Part shown: positions 26,380 to 34,033 of the stretch, piece after piece
How positions within the stretch are numbered: the stretch's first letter is position 1
Layout of the letters: the number at the start of each line of letters is the position of its first letter
Source of the DNA: Candidatus Nitrosopumilus sp.
GTDB lineage: Archaea; Thermoproteota; Nitrososphaeria; Nitrososphaerales; Nitrosopumilaceae
Assembly: GCA_003702525.1 (NCBI GenBank)
Contig: REGJ01000008.1
Span: 1 to 41,470, forward strand
Direction: 5' to 3'
Length of the DNA stretch: 41,470 bases
Notes under the pieces: model-generated
The model's database searches: none
Told to the model about the DNA's origin: nothing
The model's input: the letters and a program-made list of their open reading frames with translations, nothing else
Position numbers and translations under genes: made by a program

Positions 26380-26829
26380 ATGAAGAAATTTTCTGAATTC
26401 AGAGTAGGTGACGCATTTCATTCTACATGCAGTATTTCAGAAAAAGAATTAGAAGAATACCTAAACTTTTCAAGAGTCAGAAATGCATTCTTAGAAGACA
26501 AACAAAGTGGGGAACAAATAGTTTCAGGACGTGCAATTTTATCAAGAATGGAGGGGGAATTTACAAGACTGAGTCAAATTTATGGAAATCACATCATATT
26601 TCTTGGAACTGATGGCGACCCCGAATGGAATAATAGAAACACAAGATTTCTCAAACCACTATACGCAGATCAAGTATTGAAATTAAAATTCACAATATCA
26701 CAAGTAGAAGACATGGATGATGAATTTGGAAAGATTACAGTAGATTATGAAGGAACAGATAATGATGGAGAAACAATTGTTCTTTCTAAAAGAAATATCT
26801 ACAGAATAAAAAAAGAACCACCAAAATAA
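26380..26829 (+). CDS. MaoC/hot-dog-fold protein
   Basis: A 149-residue protein whose start, KFSEFRVGDAFHSTCSISE, and internal SGRAILSRMEGEF pattern resemble MaoC-like and FAS-type hot-dog hydratases. The end (NRNTRFLKPLYADQVLKLK) matches the strand in which these proteins carry a conserved aromatic/Pro. The classical Asp/His hydratase dyad is not obvious, since the expected loop reads NFSRVRNAF, so it could be a non-catalytic or thioesterase-like member. It starts 2 bases after the tandem SDR gene, so a shared acyl or semialdehyde pathway is likely. Confidence 0.65.
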   Translation: MKKFSEFRVGDAFHSTCSISEKELEEYLNFSRVRNAFLEDKQSGEQIVSGRAILSRMEGEFTRLSQIYGNHIIFLGTDGDPEWNNRNTRFLKPLYADQVLKLKFTISQVEDMDDEFGKITVDYEGTDNDGETIVLSKRNIYRIKKEPPK

Positions 26830-26878
26830 CAAATACGTCACATAACAAAATATGAAAATATTTTTTTGCATTAACAAA

Positions 26879-26885
26879 TTTAAAT
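26879..26885 (+). promoter_or_regulatory. Orphan TATA box in the 220-base gap after the MaoC-like gene
   Basis: TTTAAAT with upstream A-rich sequence would start transcription near 26908. Only very short frames follow (8 codons at 26919, 17 codons at 26974-27027), so a short untranslated RNA or a long leader of the 27051 gene is possible. The rest of 26830-27050 is AT-rich and has no other feature I can support. Confidence 0.35.
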
Positions 26886-27050
26886 CCCGCCTGTGGGTTT
26901 GATGGTGTTATTTTAATATGAAAACTTCTTTTAATGAAATGTGAGAGTTTGTAATAATTATGAAATGATAATCATGGGTGATGTGTTCCCAAATGTGGAC
27001 CCAAATTGTAAAATACGTTCGTTTTAGAAATATTTGTAGGGGTATATGAT

Positions 27051-27581
27051 GTGACTAGATCTATTTCTTCAAGTATTATTGATTTAATGTATGATTCTTG
27101 GAATACTCCCAATCCTGTCTCGAATACTTTTTTATTAAATTCAAGTATTGAAGATCTTTTACAAAGTAAAACTGTATATTTTTCTTCAAATCGTTCTACT
27201 TTGTTACATGTGTCTAAACTTATTGAATCTGAATGTCTCAAAAATAATCTTCCTTTGTTGATTGATATTCAGAATGAAAAAAGATTTGGTCCTAGCAAAA
27301 ATAGACTTTTTAAGCTCTTCCAATCTCTTCCAAAAGTAATTTTAATTGGTGATCTAAATGAAGCAAAATTACCTCAAAATGTGTCTTTGATTAATTGTAA
27401 AAACAATCCTCTTGAACACAACTGGATGGTATTATCTAAAAATAAAAGAGGTTTTTTTGGAATTGTATGTGATGAAACAAGTGATGGTGAATTTCGCGGG
27501 TTTTTTAGTGCTGATCCTACTATCATGAGTTTTGTTCTAACAAAAATTAAATTCCTTGCGTCGGATTCTTTTGATCTTTGA
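27051..27581 (+). CDS. Hypothetical protein, 176 aa, possibly DICT-like sensor
   Basis: Soluble protein starting at GTG 27051, with a TATA-like TTTTAGAAA about 25 bases upstream that fits a leaderless message. The pattern is KTVYFSSNRSTLLHVSKLIE, then HNWMVLSKNKRGFFGIVCDE and GEFRGFFSADPTIMSFVLTK. It resembles DICT-type sensory domains, where a late tryptophan/valine strand is followed by 'F-x-G-F-(T/S)-D-P'. There is no attached output domain. The link to DICT is tentative. Confidence 0.58.
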   Translation: MTRSISSSIIDLMYDSWNTPNPVSNTFLLNSSIEDLLQSKTVYFSSNRSTLLHVSKLIESECLKNNLPLLIDIQNEKRFGPSKNRLFKLFQSLPKVILIGDLNEAKLPQNVSLINCKNNPLEHNWMVLSKNKRGFFGIVCDETSDGEFRGFFSADPTIMSFVLTKIKFLASDSFDL

Positions 27582-27588
27582 AAAATAA

Positions 27589-27996
27589 TCAAATATATCT
27601 GAAAATTGTTGGCTTGTCTGACTTTGGAAGATCTGACACTAGTGCAAAATTGTATAGTGGATAAGACTTCTTGTATTGTTTCATGAAACTCCATGCGACA
27701 TCATGTGTCTTGAATTCTGTTCTCAATCCATCCATCTGGCTCTTTTTACCATACACATCAAAGACTACTACTGAGTATTGTTTTGGGCGGTTGTGGGGCT
27801 TTGCTTTGAGTAGCCATGCAAGTGCAAATACAAAGACTGCTCCTAGTACAACATATTCTCCTGCGACTTTGAAAAAGTCTAAAACCACATTTGGTATGGT
27901 TTGGCCAAATAAGACTACCATGAAATTTGAAAATGAGATTACTGCTAATGCTGTGAAGATGTATGTCTTCCAATCAAAAATTTTCTGAAAATACAT
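27589..27996 (-). CDS. Small two-helix membrane protein, 135 aa
   Basis: Two membrane segments (about residues 10-32 and 43-63) are followed by a cytoplasmic, basic domain of about 70 residues that starts NRPKQYSVVVFDVYGKKSQM. No family is recognised. It is divergent from nothing and faces the 27051 gene, with stops 8 bases apart. Confidence 0.6.
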   Translation of the reverse strand: MYFQKIFDWKTYIFTALAVISFSNFMVVLFGQTIPNVVLDFFKVAGEYVVLGAVFVFALAWLLKAKPHNRPKQYSVVVFDVYGKKSQMDGLRTEFKTHDVAWSFMKQYKKSYPLYNFALVSDLPKSDKPTIFRYI

Positions 27997-28065
27997 TTCT
28001 GCCTGAATTTGGTTAAGGTCTTTTTTGATTTAACTATTTCTTATGATTTACAGTTGTTGAAATTA

Positions 28066-29211
28066 CTAGTCTGGGTCTTCGTAATTCTCTTTTCTATCGC
28101 CGCTAGAAGCAGTTCCTTCCATTGGTTTCATCTTGCTTTCTAAAACGTCCATTCTTGCCCTGTATCCTTCTGCATACTCTAGCTCTGATGGAACAAGTGT
28201 TGCTGGGTGGATGAATCCTTGACTTCTAATTGCCATTGCTTTTTCTGTTGCTCTTTCTCTGATTAGATCCCAGTCTGGGGTTGAGAATCCATCAAATGGT
28301 CCAGTAAACTTTCCATTATGCATACTAAATACAAGTGCCTCAACGATTGGAATACAAAAGTTGATTGTAGCTGCAGAGTTTAGTTTGACAGGCATTAGTG
28401 GCATGTTGTGACTACCTCTTGTATTTCCTGCAACAAAGTGTGGATTGTTAAAGACACTGCCTACTTCTTCAGTTGCAGGGAATTTCTTTTGTGTTCTAAC
28501 AACACAAATTGGATCGTCTTTTCCAACATATGTTCCTGCAATATTATGTAATCTGTCAGTTGATGCTGCAAGAATTGGTTCTCCATCTTTTGTTGTAACT
28601 GAATCTACAACATATCTTCCTGGATACATTAGTGCTGCTTCAATTGTTGGTTTATCTTGCCATAATTCTAATTCTGCAATTTGAGCTTTTTCGACATCCA
28701 TGATGTTGATTTTTACTCCTTCTGCAAGATTCTTGTTTACAATTAATCCTGTATTGCTTAGAGCATCTACAAACATTCTGTAGATTGGATAGTTGAATGC
28801 GCCTGGCTCTGTTTTGTCAGCTGCAAATACTGTAAATGCTTCGTTTGGTCTTTCTTCAAATTCCATCTCTGCAACTCCTGGACCCATTCCTTTTACGTTT
28901 CCAGAGAATGAATCTTTAAGCAAATCTTGTCCTGCTCCATACAATCCTTCATCTTTTGCTACTTGAGTTCCTGCCATGAATGCATCCCATGCTAGTTTGT
29001 GGATTTGTTGATTGTCCACTCCGTGAGTATGAGACATTACGATATGGGTGTCATCCCCACAATATCCTATGTAATAATCGATAAGCAAATCTGCTGAATT
29101 TTTAACGGTATTTTTGATTGCGTCTAATAATCCGTCACTAGGTTTTGTGTGTCCTCCGACACCGCCGACATCGGCTTTGATAACTGAAACTGTAATTTTC
29201 ATATTTTCCAT
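28066..29211 (-). CDS. fbp: Fructose-1,6-bisphosphate aldolase/phosphatase
   Basis: The bifunctional archaeal enzyme makes fructose 6-phosphate from triose phosphates and drives gluconeogenesis in one direction. The 381 residues include the N-terminal VSVIKADVGGVGGHTKPS (phosphate and Mg site), the Asp pair in YCGDDTHIVMSHTHG, and the Schiff-base Lys231 with Tyr228 in GTYVGKDDP. A C-terminal Tyr-rich segment follows (EYAEGYRARMD). The ATG at 29211 adds three residues to the usual start MKITVSV at 29202; either could be used. In autotrophic Thaumarchaeota this enzyme links CO2-derived triose to sugar synthesis. Confidence 0.95.
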   Translation of the reverse strand: MENMKITVSVIKADVGGVGGHTKPSDGLLDAIKNTVKNSADLLIDYYIGYCGDDTHIVMSHTHGVDNQQIHKLAWDAFMAGTQVAKDEGLYGAGQDLLKDSFSGNVKGMGPGVAEMEFEERPNEAFTVFAADKTEPGAFNYPIYRMFVDALSNTGLIVNKNLAEGVKINIMDVEKAQIAELELWQDKPTIEAALMYPGRYVVDSVTTKDGEPILAASTDRLHNIAGTYVGKDDPICVVRTQKKFPATEEVGSVFNNPHFVAGNTRGSHNMPLMPVKLNSAATINFCIPIVEALVFSMHNGKFTGPFDGFSTPDWDLIRERATEKAMAIRSQGFIHPATLVPSELEYAEGYRARMDVLESKMKPMEGTASSGDRKENYEDPD

Positions 29212-29301
29212 TTTTGCCCCTTTGATTTATGTGCTTTTAGCAAAGTCTTCTGATCTGAAATTAATTGAAAAATTTTAGATTTTTTTTCAAAAATTCATAA
29301 C

Positions 29302-29312
29302 AGTAATAAATG
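29302..29312 (+). promoter_or_regulatory. tuf: TATA-like element for tuf
   Basis: AGTAATAAATG centred about 26 bases upstream of the ATG at 29333 points to a leaderless transcript for the highly expressed tuf-rps10 unit. Confidence 0.45.
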
Positions 29313-29332
29313 CCCTCAGATACGCACTGTAC

Positions 29333-30631
29333 ATGGCAGATAAACCACACTTGAACCTGATTGTTACAGGTCATATTGATAATGGAAAATCAACAACTAT
29401 GGGTCATTTCTTGATGGATCTTGGTGTTGTAGATGAAAGAACAATTGCATCCCATGCATCCGAATCCGAGAAGACCGGAAAAGGTGATACTTTCAAGTAC
29501 GCTTGGGTTATGGATAACATTAAGGATGAAAGAGAGAGAGGTATTACTATCGATCTTGCATTCCAAAAGTTTGAGTCTCCAAAGTATTTCTTTACTTTGA
29601 TTGACGCTCCTGGTCACAGGGACTTTATTAAAAACATGATTACTGGTGCTTCTGAAGCCGATGCAGCAGTCTTAGTACTTTCAGCAAAAGAAGGTGAAAC
29701 CGATACTGCAATCGCAGCAGGTGGTCAAGCAAGAGAACACGCATTCTTGCTCAAGACTTTAGGTGTAAACCAACTAATCGTTGCAATCAACAAGATGGAC
29801 GATAGTAACTATTCTGAAGAAGCATTCAAAACAGCCAAAGAAAAAGGTGAAAAATTAGTTAAATCTGTAGGTTACAAACTAGAAAACGTACCATTCATTC
29901 CAGTTTCTGGATGGAAAGGTGATAACTTGGTTAAAAAATCTGAGAATATGTCATGGTACTCTGGTAAAACACTACTTGAAGCATTTGATGACTTTACAGT
30001 ATCAGAAAAACCAATTGGTAAACCACTACGTGTTCCAATCCAAGACGTTTACACCATTACTGGTGTAGGAACAGTACCTGTAGGTAGAGTTGAAACAGGA
30101 GTTATGAAAGCAGGAGACAAAATTGTTGTAATGCCTTCAGGCGCTCCTGGTGAAATCAAATCTATTGAAACTCACCACACAGAGATGCCATCTGCAGAAG
30201 CAGGTGATAACATTGGTTTCAACCTTAGAGGTGTTGAAAAGAAAGATATCAAGAGAGGAGATGTTCTCGGAAGTCCTGATGCACCTCCAGCAGTTGCTAA
30301 AGAATTCAAAGCACAAATTATTGTAATTCACCACCCAACAGCAATCGCACCTGGTTACACTCCAGTTATGCACGCACACACTGCACAAGTTGCAGCAACA
30401 GTTACTGAGTTCTTACAAAAGATCAACCCAGCATCTGGTGCCGTTGAGGAAGAAAATCCAAAATTCCTCAAAGTTGGTGATTCTGCAATTGTCAAAATTA
30501 GACCGGTAAGACCAACTTGTATTGAAACCTTCCAAGATTTCCCTGAGATGGGTAGATTCGCACTTAGAGATATGGGTGCAACTATCGCAGCAGGAATCGT
30601 TAAGGAAATTACCGAAGAGTACAAACCATAG
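29333..30631 (+). CDS. tuf: Translation elongation factor EF-1 alpha (aEF1A)
   Basis: GTPase delivering aminoacyl-tRNA to the ribosome; 432 residues. The G1 motif reads GHIDNGKST; the more usual form is GHVDHGKST, so an Asn replaces the second His. Switch I and II follow (RERGITIDLAF, DAPGHRDF), with NKMD as the G4 motif. Domains 2 and 3 occupy the C-terminal half. Codon use is noticeably richer in C-ending codons, as expected for a very highly expressed gene. It is followed 11 bases later by rps10. Confidence 0.97.
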   Translation: MADKPHLNLIVTGHIDNGKSTTMGHFLMDLGVVDERTIASHASESEKTGKGDTFKYAWVMDNIKDERERGITIDLAFQKFESPKYFFTLIDAPGHRDFIKNMITGASEADAAVLVLSAKEGETDTAIAAGGQAREHAFLLKTLGVNQLIVAINKMDDSNYSEEAFKTAKEKGEKLVKSVGYKLENVPFIPVSGWKGDNLVKKSENMSWYSGKTLLEAFDDFTVSEKPIGKPLRVPIQDVYTITGVGTVPVGRVETGVMKAGDKIVVMPSGAPGEIKSIETHHTEMPSAEAGDNIGFNLRGVEKKDIKRGDVLGSPDAPPAVAKEFKAQIIVIHHPTAIAPGYTPVMHAHTAQVAATVTEFLQKINPASGAVEEENPKFLKVGDSAIVKIRPVRPTCIETFQDFPEMGRFALRDMGATIAAGIVKEITEEYKP

Positions 30632-30642
30632 GCGGATTTTTT

Positions 30643-30951
30643 ATGACCCAAACCGCCCGTGTAAAACTCACATCAACCAGTCTACCAAAGTTAGATGGTG
30701 TATGTGGGGAAATCATGGGTATCGGGAAAAAAACCGGTGTTAAGGTGAAGGGTCCAACACCACTTCCTGTTAAAAGACTACATGTTGCAACTAGGAAATC
30801 TCCATGCGGTAATGGAACTGAAACTTATGAGAAATGGGAAATGAAAATGCATAGAAGAATTATCAACATTAACGCTGATGATAAAGCAATCAGACAATTA
30901 ATGAGACTAAAAATCCCTGATGACGTCTATATTGAACTCTCATTAACATAA
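30643..30951 (+). CDS. rps10: 30S ribosomal protein S10
   Basis: A 102-residue archaeal S10 that binds 16S rRNA in the head of the small subunit. The pattern TSLPKLDGVCGEIMGIGKKT and GPTPLPVKRLHVATRKSPCG (P-site side loop) is the family signature, and the ending ELSLT is usual. It is cotranscribed with tuf, a common archaeal arrangement. Confidence 0.95.
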   Translation: MTQTARVKLTSTSLPKLDGVCGEIMGIGKKTGVKVKGPTPLPVKRLHVATRKSPCGNGTETYEKWEMKMHRRIININADDKAIRQLMRLKIPDDVYIELSLT

Positions 30952-30982
30952 TCTCTAAATTATAGAAATTTTGATGATAAAC

Positions 30983-31177
30983 ATGGCTGAAGAAAATTTT
31001 GATGAAGTAGAAGAAACACCTGTTGAAACATTTGATGTAAACTATTCTTGCCTTAGATGTGGAACCATGGTTTCAAACACCGAGTTGTCTCGTTTACCTG
31101 AAATCAAATGTATTTGTGGATTCAGAGTATTCACCAAAGTTAGACCACCAGTAGTTAAAACAGTAAAGGCAATTTAG
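30983..31177 (+). CDS. rpoP: DNA-directed RNA polymerase subunit P (Rpb12-like)
   Basis: Small zinc-ribbon subunit of the archaeal RNA polymerase. ATG at 30983 gives 64 residues: an acidic extension MAEENFDEVEETP, then YSCLRCGTMVSNTEL and KCICGFRVF. The two Cys pairs (CLRC and CIC) bind zinc. Starts at 30971 and 30974 are possible in frame but would add only four residues without a family counterpart. It lies 31 bases after rps10. Confidence 0.85.
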   Translation: MAEENFDEVEETPVETFDVNYSCLRCGTMVSNTELSRLPEIKCICGFRVFTKVRPPVVKTVKAI

Positions 31178-31375
31178 CTATCTGTCTTTTTTGTAACTGT
31201 GTTCTCTTTGCAAATGAGTTCTCATATCTTCCATGTTTGAGAAAAACTTGTTACATTCTTTGCAATCATATTGCAAATCTTTTCCATGAACAATTTGTTT
31301 GTGATTCATCAACTCTTCTTGTTTTGAAAATTTACTATTGCACATATCGCATTTATTTTTTTTAAAAAAACCCAA
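31178..31375 (-). CDS. Two-finger C2H2 zinc-finger mini-protein
   Basis: A 65-residue protein carrying two C2H2 fingers, CDMCNSKFSKQEELMNHKQI plus His, and CKECNKFFSNMEDMRTHLQR plus His. These closely follow the classical Cys-x2-Cys, Phe, Leu, His-x3-5-His pattern. The N terminus is MGFFKKN, shared in style with two other small proteins in the window. It starts one base from the end of the 136-residue zinc protein gene, so the two form an operon. It is probably nucleic-acid binding; its targets are unknown. Confidence 0.78.
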   Translation of the reverse strand: MGFFKKNKCDMCNSKFSKQEELMNHKQIVHGKDLQYDCKECNKFFSNMEDMRTHLQREHSYKKDR

Positions 31376-31786
31376 TTACCCTAACTCTGCCTTTTTTTCG
31401 TCCCAACAATTTCTGCATAATTGACCTTCAATTTTCCATTTCCCTTTTGGATTATATCTGATCAATCCCATCTTGCCCCCACATAATGCACAAAAATTTT
31501 TCTTTTTTCCATGTGATTCTTCTTTTTTATCAAAACAAGGTTTGCAAAGAAGCCCTTCCATGTCCCATTGCCATCTTGGTTCCCACAAATCAGTAATTTT
31601 TTGAGTTTTTCCACATTCAACACAAGGTTGTCGTACTTTTCCCTCGTAGTACTCTTTTTGTTTATCAAAATGACAATCACCGCAAAGTGGACCTTTGACG
31701 TTCCACTCTCTTTTTGGTTTATGTTTGTGAGTTAGTTCTTTATTGCAAATAGTGCAAATTGATGGTTTTTTACTAAATAATCCCAT
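31376..31786 (-). CDS. Triple zinc-ribbon protein, 136 aa
   Basis: Three internal repeats of about 43 residues each hold CxxC followed by a second CxxC: CTIC/CGDC, CVEC/CKPC and CALC/CRNC. Between the pairs there is a conserved tryptophan pattern (REWNVKGPLC, RWQWDMEGLLC, GKWKIEGQLC). Each repeat should bind one zinc, giving a tandem array. The N terminus is MGLFSKK. The repeat form suggests tandem duplication of a small zinc domain. It is cotranscribed with the two-finger gene. No named family. Confidence 0.78.
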   Translation of the reverse strand: MGLFSKKPSICTICNKELTHKHKPKREWNVKGPLCGDCHFDKQKEYYEGKVRQPCVECGKTQKITDLWEPRWQWDMEGLLCKPCFDKKEESHGKKKNFCALCGGKMGLIRYNPKGKWKIEGQLCRNCWDEKKAELG

Positions 31787-31850
31787 TTCAAATCTACCTA
31801 GTACAGCTTATTCTATAAATGTAAACAAAATAAAAATAACAAAAAAGCGT

Positions 31851-31973
31851 TTATTCGCTTAGGATTTTCTCAAGAGCTTGGCTTGCATTAAGCATACCAT
31901 TTCTCTTGGCATATTCTTCGATCATTTTGTATTGTTTTTCAGTAAAACATACTGGCATTGAACGTCTTTCCAT
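31851..31973 (-). CDS. Small ribbon-helix-helix-like protein, 40 aa
   Basis: ATG at 31973 to TAA at 31851 encodes 40 residues that start MERRSMPVCFTEKQYKMIEE, continue with YAKRNGMLNASQALEKILSE and stop. The single strand (PVCF), the helix TEKQYKMIEEYAKRNG and the helix ASQALEKILSE resemble the CopG/Arc ribbon-helix-helix fold. A very short transcriptional regulator is plausible. Confidence 0.6.
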   Translation of the reverse strand: MERRSMPVCFTEKQYKMIEEYAKRNGMLNASQALEKILSE

Positions 31974-32047
31974 GAATAACAATAGAATTTTTTACTAATA
32001 TCCTTTTCTCTCGGAAGATATTTCAAACCACTTGCTATTTTGAAATC

Positions 32048-32557
32048 ATGGCAAAGAAAAGACAGATCCTAGTAATTGGTCATAACACAAATGGTTGTCT
32101 GCCTGAACATGAAAAAATGGCCTATGAAGTTGGAGCAGAAATTGCAAAATCTGACTCTGTACTGATCTGTGGTGGATTGGGTGGTGTGATGACTGCAGCA
32201 GCACATGGTGCAAAAGATGCAGGCGGTTTGACTATTGGAATAATCCCTCAAAATGATCCTGTGGATGCAAATGAGTATTGTGATATTGTAATTCCAACTG
32301 GTATGGGTCTTGCTCGTGATTTTCTTAACGCATTATCTGCTGATGGTGTTGTGATAGTTGGTGGTGGGTCTGGAACTTTATCTGAGACATGTGCTGCATA
32401 TATGCACAAAAAACCAATGGTTGCAATAAGAAATCTAGATAGCTCAGTTGATCCTTTCATTGATGGATATCTTGATCATAGAGAAAATGTCCGGATAGTT
32501 GGCGTTGACACTCCCCAAGAAGCAGTTACAAAAATTCTTGAATTAGTATCTGCATAA
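32048..32557 (+). CDS. LOG/SLOG-family protein (TIGR00725-like)
   Basis: A 169-residue Rossmann-type protein. The nucleotide/phosphate loop regions are LICGGLGGVMTAAAHGAKD, with GGLGGVM typical of the family, and VIVGGGSGTLSET. The motif PGGxGTxxE of lysine-decarboxylase-like LOG proteins appears here as GGGSGTLSE. The family binds nucleotides or related ligands; the biochemical role of this subgroup is unknown. Confidence 0.8.
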   Translation: MAKKRQILVIGHNTNGCLPEHEKMAYEVGAEIAKSDSVLICGGLGGVMTAAAHGAKDAGGLTIGIIPQNDPVDANEYCDIVIPTGMGLARDFLNALSADGVVIVGGGSGTLSETCAAYMHKKPMVAIRNLDSSVDPFIDGYLDHRENVRIVGVDTPQEAVTKILELVSA

Positions 32558-32590
32558 TCTTCTTTAATCAAAAGCGCCATACATTATACA

Positions 32591-32839
32591 GTGCCAATTG
32601 AAAACGATCAAGAATGCAAAGAACTCATTGATAAATTAGACAAAGGCATTCCTCCTCAAATGATTGATGAACTCATATCTTATCTTGAAAAAACAAAAAA
32701 CTCTGAATTTACTATGATTCTAATCAAATATCTTAACAACCAAAACATTCAGTCTAGAAATTCTCTATTGGCATTGAGCAGTCAGATTTCGATGCTTGGT
32801 GAAGATATCACTGAAATCAAAAAACGCTTAGATGTTTAA
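32591..32839 (+). CDS. Hypothetical helical protein, 82 aa (GTG start)
   Basis: Short helical protein beginning (M)PIENDQECKELIDKLDKGIP and ending in a helix of alternating hydrophobic residues. A T-rich TATA-like element (about 32561-32569) is well placed for a leaderless GTG start at 32591. It shares its end with the convergent 3-hydroxyacyl-CoA dehydrogenase. Function unknown. Confidence 0.5.
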   Translation: MPIENDQECKELIDKLDKGIPPQMIDELISYLEKTKNSEFTMILIKYLNNQNIQSRNSLLALSSQISMLGEDITEIKKRLDV

Positions 32840-33979
32840 TTATTGCATAGACACAAGCAGTGGGTCTGGTTTGTAAAACTCTCCATACTCTTCGGCAAGT
32901 TTGTTTAACTCGTCAACGATATTTTTGATGCCAATCTCTTTTGCTGTCTCAAACAGTGGCTTTTTCAATCCCAATCCTAATTGGGCAGCTTTTTCAATTT
33001 CCTCGATATCACTTGCACCATTTGATACAAGCCATGCTGCATTGTTTAGAATATTTGCTACTAGTTGAATTGGATTAAATTTCTGAGCAAGCTCTTGGGA
33101 AAGCTCTACTCTTTCATATTTGTCATCTGAATACTTGTAGTATCCCTCTCCTGATTTTTGTCCTAGTTTCTTTTCATCAAACATTTTCTCAACTGTTGGA
33201 TGTGGATTGATTACCTTTTTGTCTCTCAAATGCATCTCAACTGTTGCTTTGTGAATCACATCCATTCCTGTAAAGTCTGCTAACTCAAATATTCCCATTG
33301 GGAATCCTAGATTGAATTTTACAGCAGAGTCAATCTCTTCAAGAGTTGCGCCTGTTCTGTCTTTAGCATAACATGCCTCATGAACCATTGGAATGAATAA
33401 TCTGTTTATGATAAATCCTGGAACATCTTTTCTACATAGTACTGCTTGTTTGTTTACTGACTTTACGTAATCTTTAGTCAACTCTGTAATCTCCTGAGAT
33501 GTTTTCTCACCTGGAATGACTTCTACTAGTTTCATTAGTTGTGGTGGATTAAAGAAATGAATTCCAATGAATTTGTCTGCTCTTGATGTTGTATTTGCAA
33601 TTTCAGTAATTGGTAATGTGCTGGTATTTGATGCAAAGATAACTTCAGGTGCTGCAACTTGATCTAATTCTGCATAGACCTTTTTCTTTAGTTCCATAAT
33701 TTCTGGAACTACTTCAATAACTAATTCTGCATCTTTCACTGCTTCTTTCAAATCTACAATTGGTTTAATTCTGCCAAAAATTGCATCTCCTTCTTCTTTT
33801 GAAATTTTTTCTTTTGAAACTAGTTTATCTAAACTCCATCTTATTTTTTCCATTGCCTTGTCCAAAAAGCCCTGTTCAATATCTCGTAGAACTACATTGT
33901 ATCCTGCAGTAGCTGATACTTGAGCGATTCCGTGTCCCATTACTCCAGAACCCAAAATTGTGATATTTTTTACTGTCAT
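32840..33979 (-). CDS. 3-hydroxyacyl-CoA dehydrogenase (3-hydroxybutyryl-CoA dehydrogenase-like)
   Basis: NAD-dependent enzyme oxidising 3-hydroxyacyl-CoA to 3-ketoacyl-CoA. The Rossmann motif is GSGVMGHGIAQ (about residues 9-19), the catalytic His lies in GIHFFNPPQLMKLVEV, and a first C-terminal domain follows with GFIINRLFIPMVHEA and GFPMGIFELADFTGMDV. At 379 residues it is longer than the 285-residue minimal form, and the second C-terminal domain starts near 295. In Thaumarchaeota this enzyme fits 3-hydroxybutyryl-CoA oxidation in the 3-HP/4-HB CO2-fixation cycle. Confidence 0.9.
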   Translation of the reverse strand: MTVKNITILGSGVMGHGIAQVSATAGYNVVLRDIEQGFLDKAMEKIRWSLDKLVSKEKISKEEGDAIFGRIKPIVDLKEAVKDAELVIEVVPEIMELKKKVYAELDQVAAPEVIFASNTSTLPITEIANTTSRADKFIGIHFFNPPQLMKLVEVIPGEKTSQEITELTKDYVKSVNKQAVLCRKDVPGFIINRLFIPMVHEACYAKDRTGATLEEIDSAVKFNLGFPMGIFELADFTGMDVIHKATVEMHLRDKKVINPHPTVEKMFDEKKLGQKSGEGYYKYSDDKYERVELSQELAQKFNPIQLVANILNNAAWLVSNGASDIEEIEKAAQLGLGLKKPLFETAKEIGIKNIVDELNKLAEEYGEFYKPDPLLVSMQ

Positions 33980-34033
33980 GCTCTAGCAAAAATCACGTAT
34001 CCTTTATAATGTATTTCAAAATTTTAAGAAAAT

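Noticed and set aside
20787-26829. Horizontally acquired island based on codon use
   Set aside because: The block contains core vertically inherited genes (ligase, tRNA endonuclease), has no integrase, tRNA boundary or repeats, and affects both strands alike.
26974-27027. 17-codon frame beginning MGDVFPNVDP in the gap before 27051
   Set aside because: It overlaps the probable TATA-like element of the downstream gene and has no supporting feature.
26972-27241. 89-residue minus-strand frame opposite the 27051 gene
   Set aside because: It lies largely antisense to the GTG-start gene, has no motif, and its composition is that of a reverse-strand shadow.
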